A stretch of 64,000 nt of DNA from Bacteriovoracaceae bacterium. GTDB taxonomy: Bacteria > Bdellovibrionota > Bacteriovoracia > Bacteriovoracales > Bacteriovoracaceae. Position numbers and translations under genes: made by a program. The DNA lies in the NCBI GenBank assembly GCA_947450475.1, contig CANFVK010000002.1, positions 186,001 to 250,000 on the forward strand, read 5' to 3'. Positions 8,393 through 16,736 of the stretch are shown in pieces (position 1 is the first letter of the stretch; the number at the start of each line of letters is the position of its first letter). The notes under the pieces are model-generated. The model saw only the letters and a program-made list of their open reading frames with translations, ran no database searches and was not told the DNA's origin.

Positions 8393-9735
8393 TGGATAAT
8401 GAATTTAATATAGATCAGAGTTATCAAGCAACGCTAGTTTCTTTAGTTTGCCCAAGTTTTCCGGATCACTCATCTCAAGCAGAATCAGAGCGATCAATGA
8501 ATGAACTTAGAGAGCTACTTCGCACACTTGGTTTAAAAACAGCATCTGCTCATATCCAAAATAAAAAAGAAGTCGATCCAGCGACAATTTTGGGCTCAGG
8601 AAAACTTCAAGAAATAGCAGAAATTGCCCATGCAGAAGGCTCAAAATTATTAGTTTTTGATTTTGAGTTAACGGCAAGACAAATTGCCAATATTAGAAAG
8701 TTAACGGGCTTGTCAGTTGTTGATCGCGTTCATGTTATTTTAGAAATCTTTGCCAAACACGCCCGAACTAAAGAGGCAAAAATTCAAATAGAGATTGCTC
8801 GCCTACAATACATGCTCCCCAGGCTCGCTGGATTTTGGACTCACTTAAATCGTCAACGAGGAGGAGTCGGTGTTCTTGGAGGAGAAGGAGAAAAGCAAAT
8901 CGAACTTGACCGACGTATTATCCGAGAGAAAATAGAATTTTATAAAGTTGAATTGATAACCTTAGAAAAGCAAAGAATTGTCCGCAAAAAAAGAAGAGAG
9001 AATCAGGCAGTCACCGCAGCACTCGTTGGCTATACTAATGCTGGAAAATCATCCATCATGAATCGTTTGTGTCGAGTTGAAATACTAGAAGAAAATAAAC
9101 TTTTTGCAACTCTAGATTCTACATACCGCATGCTTAACCCTGATACTAAGCCGCCGATGATCATGATCGATACGGTTGGATTTATTTCAAATCTTCCCAA
9201 TACTCTCATTGATGGTTTTAAAACCACTCTCGAGTCAGCCATGGAAGCAGATCTGCTCATTATCGTCTGTGATATTTCTGATTCTCACTACGAAAAACAA
9301 CTTGAAGTGACCAATGAAGTCTTAAAAGAATTAAATGTCGAAGACAAAGAACGAATAATCGTTTTTAATAAAAAAGATCAATTAGATGATGACTTAAAGA
9401 AAAAAATTATTTTACGAAAGTATCCAAATAGTTTTTTAGTTTCAAGTTACGATCCAGATGATATGAAAAATCTTCGATCATTTATAGTCGATTTCTTCCT
9501 TAGAAAGCAGAATCATTATGACCTATTTGTGCCATACGAGGATGGAGGTGCACATTCTGCCATTGTTTCAAAAACCAATGTTATGAGTACTCACAATCAC
9601 GAAAAAGGCATTTTTTATAGGATAAGAGTTCCAGATTTTATTTTTGGACATCTCGGAATCCAGAAGTATATTCTTGCACCAAACGACCCACTCTTGAAGG
9701 AAACGCAATGGGAAGAACTATTTCCGAAGTCTTAA
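8389..9735 (+). CDS. hflX: Ribosome-associated GTPase HflX
   Basis: HflX splits stalled or hibernating 70S ribosomes. The N-terminal HflX domain has the glycine-rich segment RGGVGVLGGEGEKQ (157-170). The G domain has P-loop GYTNAGKSS (214-222), G3 DTVGF (261-265) and G4 NKKD (326-329). A C-terminal extension of about 80 residues is present. Length is 448 residues. ATG at 8389 overlaps the panC stop, and a second ATG follows at 8392. The 3' end overlaps by 18 bases a possible small gene on the other strand. Confidence 0.95.
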   Translation: MMDNEFNIDQSYQATLVSLVCPSFPDHSSQAESERSMNELRELLRTLGLKTASAHIQNKKEVDPATILGSGKLQEIAEIAHAEGSKLLVFDFELTARQIANIRKLTGLSVVDRVHVILEIFAKHARTKEAKIQIEIARLQYMLPRLAGFWTHLNRQRGGVGVLGGEGEKQIELDRRIIREKIEFYKVELITLEKQRIVRKKRRENQAVTAALVGYTNAGKSSIMNRLCRVEILEENKLFATLDSTYRMLNPDTKPPMIMIDTVGFISNLPNTLIDGFKTTLESAMEADLLIIVCDISDSHYEKQLEVTNEVLKELNVEDKERIIVFNKKDQLDDDLKKKIILRKYPNSFLVSSYDPDDMKNLRSFIVDFFLRKQNHYDLFVPYEDGGAHSAIVSKTNVMSTHNHEKGIFYRIRVPDFIFGHLGIQKYILAPNDPLLKETQWEELFPKS

Positions 9736-9807
9736 AAAGATAGACAGAAGAAACACCGAAATGGTGAGTAAGATGCCGAAAACGACAGTTTTTGTTTCTT
9801 TATCCAT
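9718..9807 (-). CDS. Possible 29-residue single-span membrane microprotein
   Basis: A short reading frame, ATG at 9807 to TAG at 9718, encodes MDKETKTVVFGILLTIS... and ends in RLRK. It has a charged N-terminus, one continuous hydrophobic span and a basic C-terminus, the usual look of a small bacterial membrane protein. It fills part of the 194-base gap between hflX and the DUF1345 gene. The ribosome site is weak (GGG about 7 bases upstream). It is convergent with hflX and could be chance. Confidence 0.4.
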   Translation of the reverse strand: MDKETKTVVFGILLTISVFLLSIFLRLRK

Positions 9808-9929
9808 ATATAAACCCAAAGTTTTCCTTATTTAATATGTTAACAAATTGGTTCATACTTACTAGAGGTTTTTTTTAGAATTAATTCATAGGGGCAATCT
9901 ACTTCCCTGGTGCGTAAGGTTCAAATTTT

Positions 9930-10595
9930 ATGAAATATAATTTAATTCACGCGAGGCCGAGACTTTTAATATCGATATTAATGGGCCTCATCATACCAAT
10001 CTTTTTTAGCCAAATTCAAATTTTTATAAATCTAAGCATTCTTGAAAAAATTTTAGTTGCCTATAATATCTTTCAATGGAGTTATTTGCTTTCTTTATTG
10101 GGTGTCATCTTTACATCTCACTATATGAGAATAAAAGAGCAAGCGCTCAGAGAAGACGAGAGCGCAAATTTCGTTTTATCAATAGCTTCCATATCATCAT
10201 TAGTTTCATTAATCACAATTGCTCTCGAATTAAGTTCTGCTAGAGATGTTCATGGTATTTCAAAGACTATTCATCTCGCTCTACCGGCCATTACACTTAT
10301 TGGAGCTTGGAGCCTTCTTCCAATCATGTTTGCTATACACTACGCTCACCTCTTCTACCTTACCAATGACGTAAAGAAAAAACCTTTGGTGTTTCCAGAT
10401 AATCCAGAAAACCCAGATTATTTTGATTTCTTATATTTTTCGATGAATATTGCAGTGGCTTCACAAACCGCAGATATAAACGTGAATTCTAAACGAGCAC
10501 GAAGATTGGTGCTTGCTCAATGTATTCTAGCCTTTCTTTTTAACACAAGTTTGTTGGCTTTAGGAATTAACGTTGCGGCAAGTTTGTTGCAATAA
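9930..10595 (+). CDS. DUF1345 family membrane protein
   Basis: The 221-residue protein opens with RPRLLISILMGL and contains HYAHLFY and YFDFLYFSMNIAVASQTAD, followed by FLFNTSLLALGIN. These are the conserved blocks of the DUF1345 membrane family. About five to six hydrophobic segments are seen. No biochemical function is established for the family. It appears monocistronic, with a modest AAGG ribosome site, and converges on the lux-like operon that ends at 10630. Confidence 0.82.
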   Translation: MKYNLIHARPRLLISILMGLIIPIFFSQIQIFINLSILEKILVAYNIFQWSYLLSLLGVIFTSHYMRIKEQALREDESANFVLSIASISSLVSLITIALELSSARDVHGISKTIHLALPAITLIGAWSLLPIMFAIHYAHLFYLTNDVKKKPLVFPDNPENPDYFDFLYFSMNIAVASQTADINVNSKRARRLVLAQCILAFLFNTSLLALGINVAASLLQ

Positions 10596-10629
10596 AATAT
10601 TCAATAGAAAAGCATGAGTAGAAATTGAT

Positions 10630-11886
10630 TCATCTTCGATCAATAATCCGCCGAAGCTTGCCCGTTCTATGATTGCTCTCCAGCTGATTCATTTCAACAA
10701 TATCAATTTTTAAGGGATGAATAAGATTTTTGGCCAAAAGATCTAGGTAAACTTTTTTTTCTTTAATAAAAGCATCCATGACAAGTGATATTAGCAGCGT
10801 AGAGGGTCTTAAGTTATTTCCAGCAATTTTAAAAATTAGTTCATCTTTGTTAGAAAAGTGATTGATGACCATTTGAAATTGTATGCCCGTTTCCAATTTG
10901 AGTGCTGAAGCTATTATTGCTCGTGTATCCTCAAAGTACACACTCATTGTTCCTAGCCGAGCTGCTTCTTCCGAGCGACCTTGTAATTTAAATTTTCGGT
11001 AAGGAGTCTCTGCACTTTCAACCCACATCGCAAGATCACCGGCCGGATAGCGAATAATAGGCATAAGCCTTCTTGTTAAGTTTGTTATTAAAACCTTGCC
11101 GACCTTGTTTGTTTCAATAATAACTTCATTGCTATCAGGATCGATAATTTCAATAAAATTGGCACGATCAAAAACTCGATGTTCTCCCAAAAGGCAATCT
11201 CGAGAAGAGTATCCCAAGAGTCCAGCATCCACGCTTGCATACCCTACAGAAGCAATCTTTATATTGGGAATTAATTTTACAATCGCAGCATGTTGATCTG
11301 AATACAGTGCCTCTCCACCAAAAAGGATTTTATCTATTTTAATGTTTGGAAAAAGTTCTTTTTCATGATTATAAAATTCCAAAAGAGTTATTATGGCAGA
11401 AGGAACACCCACTAAAACATTAATTTTGAATTCTTCTAAAGTTTTTAATACTTGCAATGATTCGGTAGCTCCTGTAATTGGAAATTGCAGAATTTTTTTA
11501 TTATTTGGCTGAATCCACTGTAGGGAGTCTTTTATAAAAAGAAAGGAAGCATATAAATCACCCACATAAAACAAATTGGCAAGCCTATCTCCATCTTCAA
11601 TAATCCCTTGAGATATTCCCCAGCCAAAAGCTTCTGTAAAACTTTGCCACTCAAGAGAAGTAAAATATGAATATTTTGGTGAGCCAGTGCTCCCCCCACT
11701 TTTGAAAACAATTCCGTCAGGTGAAGCAGATGTTAACACATCGCTTTTCCAAAAATAGTTCTGATCCACAACAGGAAGATCTGATAATTTATCAAATTTA
11801 ATATCCCTATAAAGTTCACGGTAATAAGGTGAAAGTTCTTTGGCGTATTCAACAATCTCGTTTAACGTCCACTTTTGTATACTCAT
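10630..11886 (-). CDS. PaaK/LuxE-superfamily adenylate-forming enzyme, stand-alone
   Basis: The AMP-binding P-loop is SGGSTGSPK (residues 63-71). Further adenylating-enzyme features are FGGEAL, SVDAG.LGY and the IIRYPAGD motif, where Asp binds the nucleotide ribose. It resembles phenylacetate-CoA ligase/LuxE enzymes that activate a carboxylic acid as an acyl-AMP. It shares a characteristic SVDAG-x-LGY block with the C-terminal half of the upstream protein, so the two modules are paralogues. It is the last gene of the five-gene operon, and its ATG overlaps the upstream stop (ATGA). The substrate and the acceptor (CoA, amine or protein thiol) are unknown. Confidence 0.82.
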   Translation of the reverse strand: MSIQKWTLNEIVEYAKELSPYYRELYRDIKFDKLSDLPVVDQNYFWKSDVLTSASPDGIVFKSGGSTGSPKYSYFTSLEWQSFTEAFGWGISQGIIEDGDRLANLFYVGDLYASFLFIKDSLQWIQPNNKKILQFPITGATESLQVLKTLEEFKINVLVGVPSAIITLLEFYNHEKELFPNIKIDKILFGGEALYSDQHAAIVKLIPNIKIASVGYASVDAGLLGYSSRDCLLGEHRVFDRANFIEIIDPDSNEVIIETNKVGKVLITNLTRRLMPIIRYPAGDLAMWVESAETPYRKFKLQGRSEEAARLGTMSVYFEDTRAIIASALKLETGIQFQMVINHFSNKDELIFKIAGNNLRPSTLLISLVMDAFIKEKKVYLDLLAKNLIHPLKIDIVEMNQLESNHRTGKLRRIIDRR

Positions 11887-14417
11887 TTTATTACCCTGTG
11901 ATCTATAACATTTTTCAATTTACCGGTTTTACTCGTAAACTCTAAAATGTCACGTGATCCAATTATAATTTCAAAATCTAATACCTTATCAAGACGAACG
12001 GCTTCAGCTAAATCGTGATACTGATCTAAAAGTAATTTCTCCACCAATTCTTTCGTCATATTAGTTTTTGAATGATTCTCTATTTTAATAATAATTTTTT
12101 CTTTCAAGGAAGTGCTTCCAGCGTGCAAGTGAATTTGAAACGATTCCTGGAAATCCAAATGATCAATCATAATTTTTTGAAAACGTTGATAAGAAAGAAA
12201 AACTGTTCCAATACGAAAGACATCCCCTTGGCGTCCCATAAGTTCAAATCGAACTCCTCGTCTACCACATTCGCAATCACCTTCAATTATTTTACCAACA
12301 TCTCCAATGGCATAACGAATTATTTTTTGACCTCTTCTAACTTTTGAGGTGAACAAAAAACGTCCTATTTCTCCAGTCTTTAATAATTTATCTTCCTCTA
12401 AAGAAACAACCTCCAGTTCATGAAGTCTCTCGTGAAGATGATGGATTGTCCCCGTTGAAAAAATGCACTGATAACCCAAAGGTCCCGCATCAACCGAACC
12501 ATAGCTTGCTGAACGAATGACGTTAACACCAAACTCACTTTTTAGATAATCTCTTTGCGATACACTAAAATGCTCGCCACCGTAGTACAATTTCCGAATC
12601 CCATTATACTCCTTAAAACGTGCTCTATTTTCTGAAAAAAGTTGAATTAAGTAAGAGGGCATCCCCAAAAGTGTATTTACTTTATTATCAATTATAGTTT
12701 TACCAACCATCTCATAATCGGTACTTGCGCCCATCGGAAACTGAGTTGCTTGTAGTTTTTCTAAAATGCTAAAAAAACTGATAAAACCTCCATATAAATT
12801 TCCGGCATAAAATAAGTTCATACAGCGATCAGCCTTGGGATCTAGACCTGCAGCAAACAGTCCTTCAGCTGCTAAATCCATTTGTCGATGATAATCTTCA
12901 TAGGTAAAGATTGAGAGTTTTGGCTCTCCGGAGCTACCTCCGCTGTAAAAGAACAGATCAGAATCTGAAGCATTAACTTCTAGCTTTTGAAAATCACTTT
13001 TTTCCATGATACTTTCATGTTGTGAATTTAATTTAAGTTGAATTTCTTCGAAAGCATTTTTATGACTAAATTGTTTTTTAGATTTTGAATCACTAAACGT
13101 TATTTTTTGACAATATCTTTGTAGTGCAAATACTCCATCATGCGGCTCCCCTAGATATGAATCAGTCATTTCACCAAGCTTACGAACCCGCTGAACACCT
13201 GAAAGAAAAAGGTCCTTAGATATTGCTTCGATTTCATTTGATTGCGCCCAGAGCCCTGCCGTTTGAAGATAGTTTTTAAGAGGCCGCAGATGAGAAACTA
13301 TTTTATTTCTTGGCATTGGCTTTATCCAAAGACTGCGAAACAATGGTGAAGCATTAAGAGATGGTTGCAAATCAATAAATAAGCGCCACTCATTTCCTTT
13401 AGATGTTATTAATTCTCCTTTTCCTAAAATAGAATTTAGTCTCACCAGCTCGCTTACAACTGTAATTTCAGCTTGAGCCGCAGTGTCGGGCTTTATAATT
13501 GCAAACTGAGGAGAAATTTTTTCAAGGGCAATAGAAAGATTAAATGCAAAATTTTTTAACATTTCAAGGCTAGCATCTTCTATGAATACACATTGTGGAC
13601 TTGAACATGCCATTTGTTCGTTCTGACATATTTCCTGCGCCAGGCTTGAGTAGAGATCTTCATCGTCAAGAGATAATTTACTAACATAAGAAAATGATAT
13701 TTTGTGTCCCCACTCTATAACTCTCGATGACTGTGGAGCAAGTTCTCTGATATTTTTGAGACTTTCTTCAGATCCCCAAGCAGAAATACCATCAGCTATA
13801 GAAAAAATATCTCGCATGTAATTTCTATCAGTAGAGGGAATCCTGCCGATATAAAGATAATTTTTAAGGATTTGCAAATCATCTAACCTGCAAAGTTCAT
13901 GAAAAAAAATTGCAGCAAATTGACCATCTTTTCTTGCAAGTTTTAGTATGTTCACATTACCACTAAGTAGTCCCTCAATTACTCCCAAAACTCCAAGGAT
14001 TGGAGAATTGTTTGGAGTTACATGAATCAAGAGTCCGAGTGGATACCAGGATTCAAAATGATCTTCCTTAAAAGATATTCTCTTTAATTCAAAAGGGAAC
14101 TCTGTTCCGAATTCCCGACGCATTTTAGTTCTCAAACAATTAGGTTGAATAAACGAAATGAGTGAACTCATCAACTCCACGGCTTGATCTAAACTTGATA
14201 CGTCATCTCGATTTTGTAGTTCAGAAATTAATTTTTTATATAAATCATCACTTGGGACAAGTTTTTTTGTAATTTTTTCTAGTGAAGTAAAAAGTAGGTC
14301 ATGCGATATTGGATGCTGGGCCCAAAAGGACTTGTTATCTTTATTAAAATAAAATAGTTTTCTAAATTTAAACTCATCAACAATTTCACCTTGAAATAAA
14401 TTGCAGTTGATTGTCAT
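11883..14417 (-). CDS. LuxC-type acyl reductase fused to a PaaK-like adenylating enzyme
   Basis: Residues 1 to about 440 are LuxC-like, an aldehyde-dehydrogenase-fold fatty acyl reductase. The YPLGLLIHVTPNNSP block (125-139), the GLLSGNVNILKL block (149-160) and the catalytic Cys271 in QMACSSPQ are present. A linker of roughly 445-480 leads to a second module with P-loop YSGGSSGEPK (491-500), YGGEHF, SVDAGPLGY and IIRYAIGD. So one chain reduces an activated acyl group to an aldehyde and can also adenylate a carboxylate. LuxC enzymes are normally about 480 residues and unfused; this chain is 844. It has ATGA overlaps at both ends. No luxA or luxB is present. Confidence 0.85.
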   Translation of the reverse strand: MTINCNLFQGEIVDEFKFRKLFYFNKDNKSFWAQHPISHDLLFTSLEKITKKLVPSDDLYKKLISELQNRDDVSSLDQAVELMSSLISFIQPNCLRTKMRREFGTEFPFELKRISFKEDHFESWYPLGLLIHVTPNNSPILGVLGVIEGLLSGNVNILKLARKDGQFAAIFFHELCRLDDLQILKNYLYIGRIPSTDRNYMRDIFSIADGISAWGSEESLKNIRELAPQSSRVIEWGHKISFSYVSKLSLDDEDLYSSLAQEICQNEQMACSSPQCVFIEDASLEMLKNFAFNLSIALEKISPQFAIIKPDTAAQAEITVVSELVRLNSILGKGELITSKGNEWRLFIDLQPSLNASPLFRSLWIKPMPRNKIVSHLRPLKNYLQTAGLWAQSNEIEAISKDLFLSGVQRVRKLGEMTDSYLGEPHDGVFALQRYCQKITFSDSKSKKQFSHKNAFEEIQLKLNSQHESIMEKSDFQKLEVNASDSDLFFYSGGSSGEPKLSIFTYEDYHRQMDLAAEGLFAAGLDPKADRCMNLFYAGNLYGGFISFFSILEKLQATQFPMGASTDYEMVGKTIIDNKVNTLLGMPSYLIQLFSENRARFKEYNGIRKLYYGGEHFSVSQRDYLKSEFGVNVIRSASYGSVDAGPLGYQCIFSTGTIHHLHERLHELEVVSLEEDKLLKTGEIGRFLFTSKVRRGQKIIRYAIGDVGKIIEGDCECGRRGVRFELMGRQGDVFRIGTVFLSYQRFQKIMIDHLDFQESFQIHLHAGSTSLKEKIIIKIENHSKTNMTKELVEKLLLDQYHDLAEAVRLDKVLDFEIIIGSRDILEFTSKTGKLKNVIDHRVIK

Positions 14418-15583
14418 GATGCCAATCCTTTTAAAAGCTCACTGGCCGCAAGAGCACAGCTTTTATTCTTAGAAATTCCAGCTCTTCCATGAAGTCTAAA
14501 AAATGGAGTTTTGAGACCACATTTGCATGATTGGGATCGGTGAAGTGAAGCCAGATCACCCATAATTACCGAATGAGCAGGCATCGATGTTATGTAAGGA
14601 GAAATAAAATGTAGAAAACCTTTTTGATCAAAACCTAGAGGCTTGAGTGTCTCAACATCGCGAATAAAAACACGGGACCATGTTGGAATGTGAAATTCAT
14701 GCTGAGAACATTCAACATAAGGAATACAGTGCTCAACTGAGCCAAACCCATCTCTAAGTCTTTCATTGGGAATTCCCAACATTTCTTCTACCAAACTATA
14801 AAATTGATTTTTTTCAATTTGCTTCTCAGCATTTCCTTTCCACCCTCCCCCCAGAAAGACTAAGGAATCAGGGTGAAGTTTTAAAGGTGCTAAATCTAGA
14901 TTTTTCATTCTTTCCAGAACAAAATAAAAAAATGAAGGAAATCCAAATAATCGAACTGGAAGACCTTGCTGAGAAAACTTTTTTAACGCTTCTATAGTTC
15001 CATAACAATCAAACTCATGACCGCCACTTCCATTGAGCTTAAGCGCGTAAAAAACTTCGTTTACAGGAGCGTATTTGCAAAGAAAATTATCAGTATAAGC
15101 TGTTCCTAACTTTGAAGAGCTCTGAGTTTCGTAACTAAAAAGCACATAATTACAGCTTTGTGCTGGATTAACCCAATCATATTTTGCAAAAATCCAATCT
15201 ACCATTCTTTGGGCGGACTTTATGGTCCAATTATCGAAGAATATTTGAGATTTTTGCCCTGTCGTTCCCGAAGAAGTTAGGTGCAACACCACGTCTTCTT
15301 TATTAACTGAAAGAATTTCATTTGATTTGAAAAAGTGAGCCCATAAATGCGGAATGAGAAGACAATCATCCAATGTTTTTATCATTTCCACGTTAAATTG
15401 CTGTGAAGCTGCTAGTTTGTTATAAAATTCACTTTGATTGATGTGCCACTGTGTAATTTCCTTCATTGCATCTAGAAAAATAGATTCACTTTTAATTAAA
15501 TCTTCATAAGGATCAATCAAGTCACAGATTTTTTGAACAGCGCCTAGCGTTTTATGATTCGGAACTTTAAGATTTTGGTCCAT
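14414..15583 (-). CDS. luxE: LuxE-type acyl-protein synthetase
   Basis: LuxE activates a fatty acid with ATP and carries the acyl group on its own cysteine for transfer to LuxC. The P-loop TSSGTTGQKS lies near residue 110, and a KCG...HGRAG segment precedes the C-terminus. Cys376 in NKSCALAASE fits the C-terminal acyl-carrying cysteine of the family. Length is 389 residues, as usual. GAGG stands 7 bases before the ATG. The gene overlaps the GNAT gene by 17 bases and the LuxC fusion by 4. The partner reductase is encoded next to it, so an acyl-to-aldehyde complex is well supported; the acyl chain is not known. Confidence 0.85.
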   Translation of the reverse strand: MDQNLKVPNHKTLGAVQKICDLIDPYEDLIKSESIFLDAMKEITQWHINQSEFYNKLAASQQFNVEMIKTLDDCLLIPHLWAHFFKSNEILSVNKEDVVLHLTSSGTTGQKSQIFFDNWTIKSAQRMVDWIFAKYDWVNPAQSCNYVLFSYETQSSSKLGTAYTDNFLCKYAPVNEVFYALKLNGSGGHEFDCYGTIEALKKFSQQGLPVRLFGFPSFFYFVLERMKNLDLAPLKLHPDSLVFLGGGWKGNAEKQIEKNQFYSLVEEMLGIPNERLRDGFGSVEHCIPYVECSQHEFHIPTWSRVFIRDVETLKPLGFDQKGFLHFISPYITSMPAHSVIMGDLASLHRSQSCKCGLKTPFFRLHGRAGISKNKSCALAASELLKGLAS

Positions 15584-16736
15584 AAATTACCTCTATGGTA
15601 TCTAGATTTATTTTTTTCCAAGCTTCCACATATTGATCTATGTAAGGCTTAAAAGACGAGACTACATGCATGCCTTTAAAGTTTAGAGGCTCCATGGTTC
15701 TACTCATCACAATATAATCTTCATAGTTTTTATTCACTTCTCTCATCGCAGGATAAATCGCCGAAGGCAGAAAATGTCCATTCAAAAGAGTTTCTAGAAG
15801 TGGCGTTTGCTTAACATTGACTAGAACCTCTAGATAAGAAACGCCAATATCATCCAAAAGCATATAAAGACTTGTTAATTTTCCATTTAATTCAGATATT
15901 GGCTTGGTCGCTTTAATTAATGTGCAGTAGCCATCTCGTTTACTAAAATAGGCAAAAATATCTATGCGTCCATTTTTTTCTGAAATAATCATATTCGGCG
16001 TATGAAATGGAAAGAATCTATCACTGGGCTCAGGAAATTTCTCTAAAAATTTTCTATAAACATAATCAGGTGCTCTAATTATATCAAAATCCCAATCTTC
16101 ATTGGCTTCCTGTATTTCTATTTTTGATATCAGATTTTCGATCGGAATATTAGCTTGAGGTACCAGATTTTTCAAAATGCGATAAAGTGGCATTACGCTT
16201 GAGGGTACATTTTCTTGCGTCTTTCTATTTTCTAAAATTCCATTTCGAAATTTTGCAAAAAGCGAAACTGTTTCATATTGGCTTAATCGGTGCGCATTTG
16301 GAAAAATACCTAATGGTAAGTAATTATTTTTTATGAAAATCATTTGCGGACCAACCGTAATTGTTCTAGTCGTTGCGTAAAGAGAATTCAATCTTTGATC
16401 TTTCTCTAAAAAAAACTCACTTACATTGGCAACTAATTCATTACCTATTTTGTGACGTTGGTAATTTGGATGAACGACCAAGCCAACCATTTTTCCAATT
16501 TTATTATAGCTATCAATCTCAACAATAATAGCGCCAGTAATAATTCGATTCATTACATCTCTAGCAACCAAACATTTATGAGATTCTTTATTCAAAATAG
16601 CTTTCTTCAGTAAATCAGGATCATTTCCATATGCGATTGGATATTTTGTTCCATAAACCTGTCGGTAAAGATTAATCATTTCGTCAATATCGTGAACATC
16701 AGCTTCTTGAATTTTAATTTCTATACCGATTTCCAT
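15567..16736 (-). CDS. GNAT-family N-acyltransferase with extra C-terminal domain
   Basis: Residues 1 to about 170 form a GNAT domain. VVHPNYQRHKIGNEL carries the Q/RxxGxG-type acetyl-CoA pyrophosphate loop, here QRHKIG. About 200 more residues follow that I do not recognise and that may be a second, diverged GNAT fold. ATG at 16736 is preferred to an upstream frame opening at 16796, because AAAGGA lies at the right distance and the extension would run deep into the exporter gene. It overlaps the MFS gene by 16 bases. Within a LuxC/LuxE operon it may acylate an amine intermediate or use an acyl donor other than acetyl-CoA. That is inference. Confidence 0.75.
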   Translation of the reverse strand: MEIGIEIKIQEADVHDIDEMINLYRQVYGTKYPIAYGNDPDLLKKAILNKESHKCLVARDVMNRIITGAIIVEIDSYNKIGKMVGLVVHPNYQRHKIGNELVANVSEFFLEKDQRLNSLYATTRTITVGPQMIFIKNNYLPLGIFPNAHRLSQYETVSLFAKFRNGILENRKTQENVPSSVMPLYRILKNLVPQANIPIENLISKIEIQEANEDWDFDIIRAPDYVYRKFLEKFPEPSDRFFPFHTPNMIISEKNGRIDIFAYFSKRDGYCTLIKATKPISELNGKLTSLYMLLDDIGVSYLEVLVNVKQTPLLETLLNGHFLPSAIYPAMREVNKNYEDYIVMSRTMEPLNFKGMHVVSSFKPYIDQYVEAWKKINLDTIEVIYGPKS

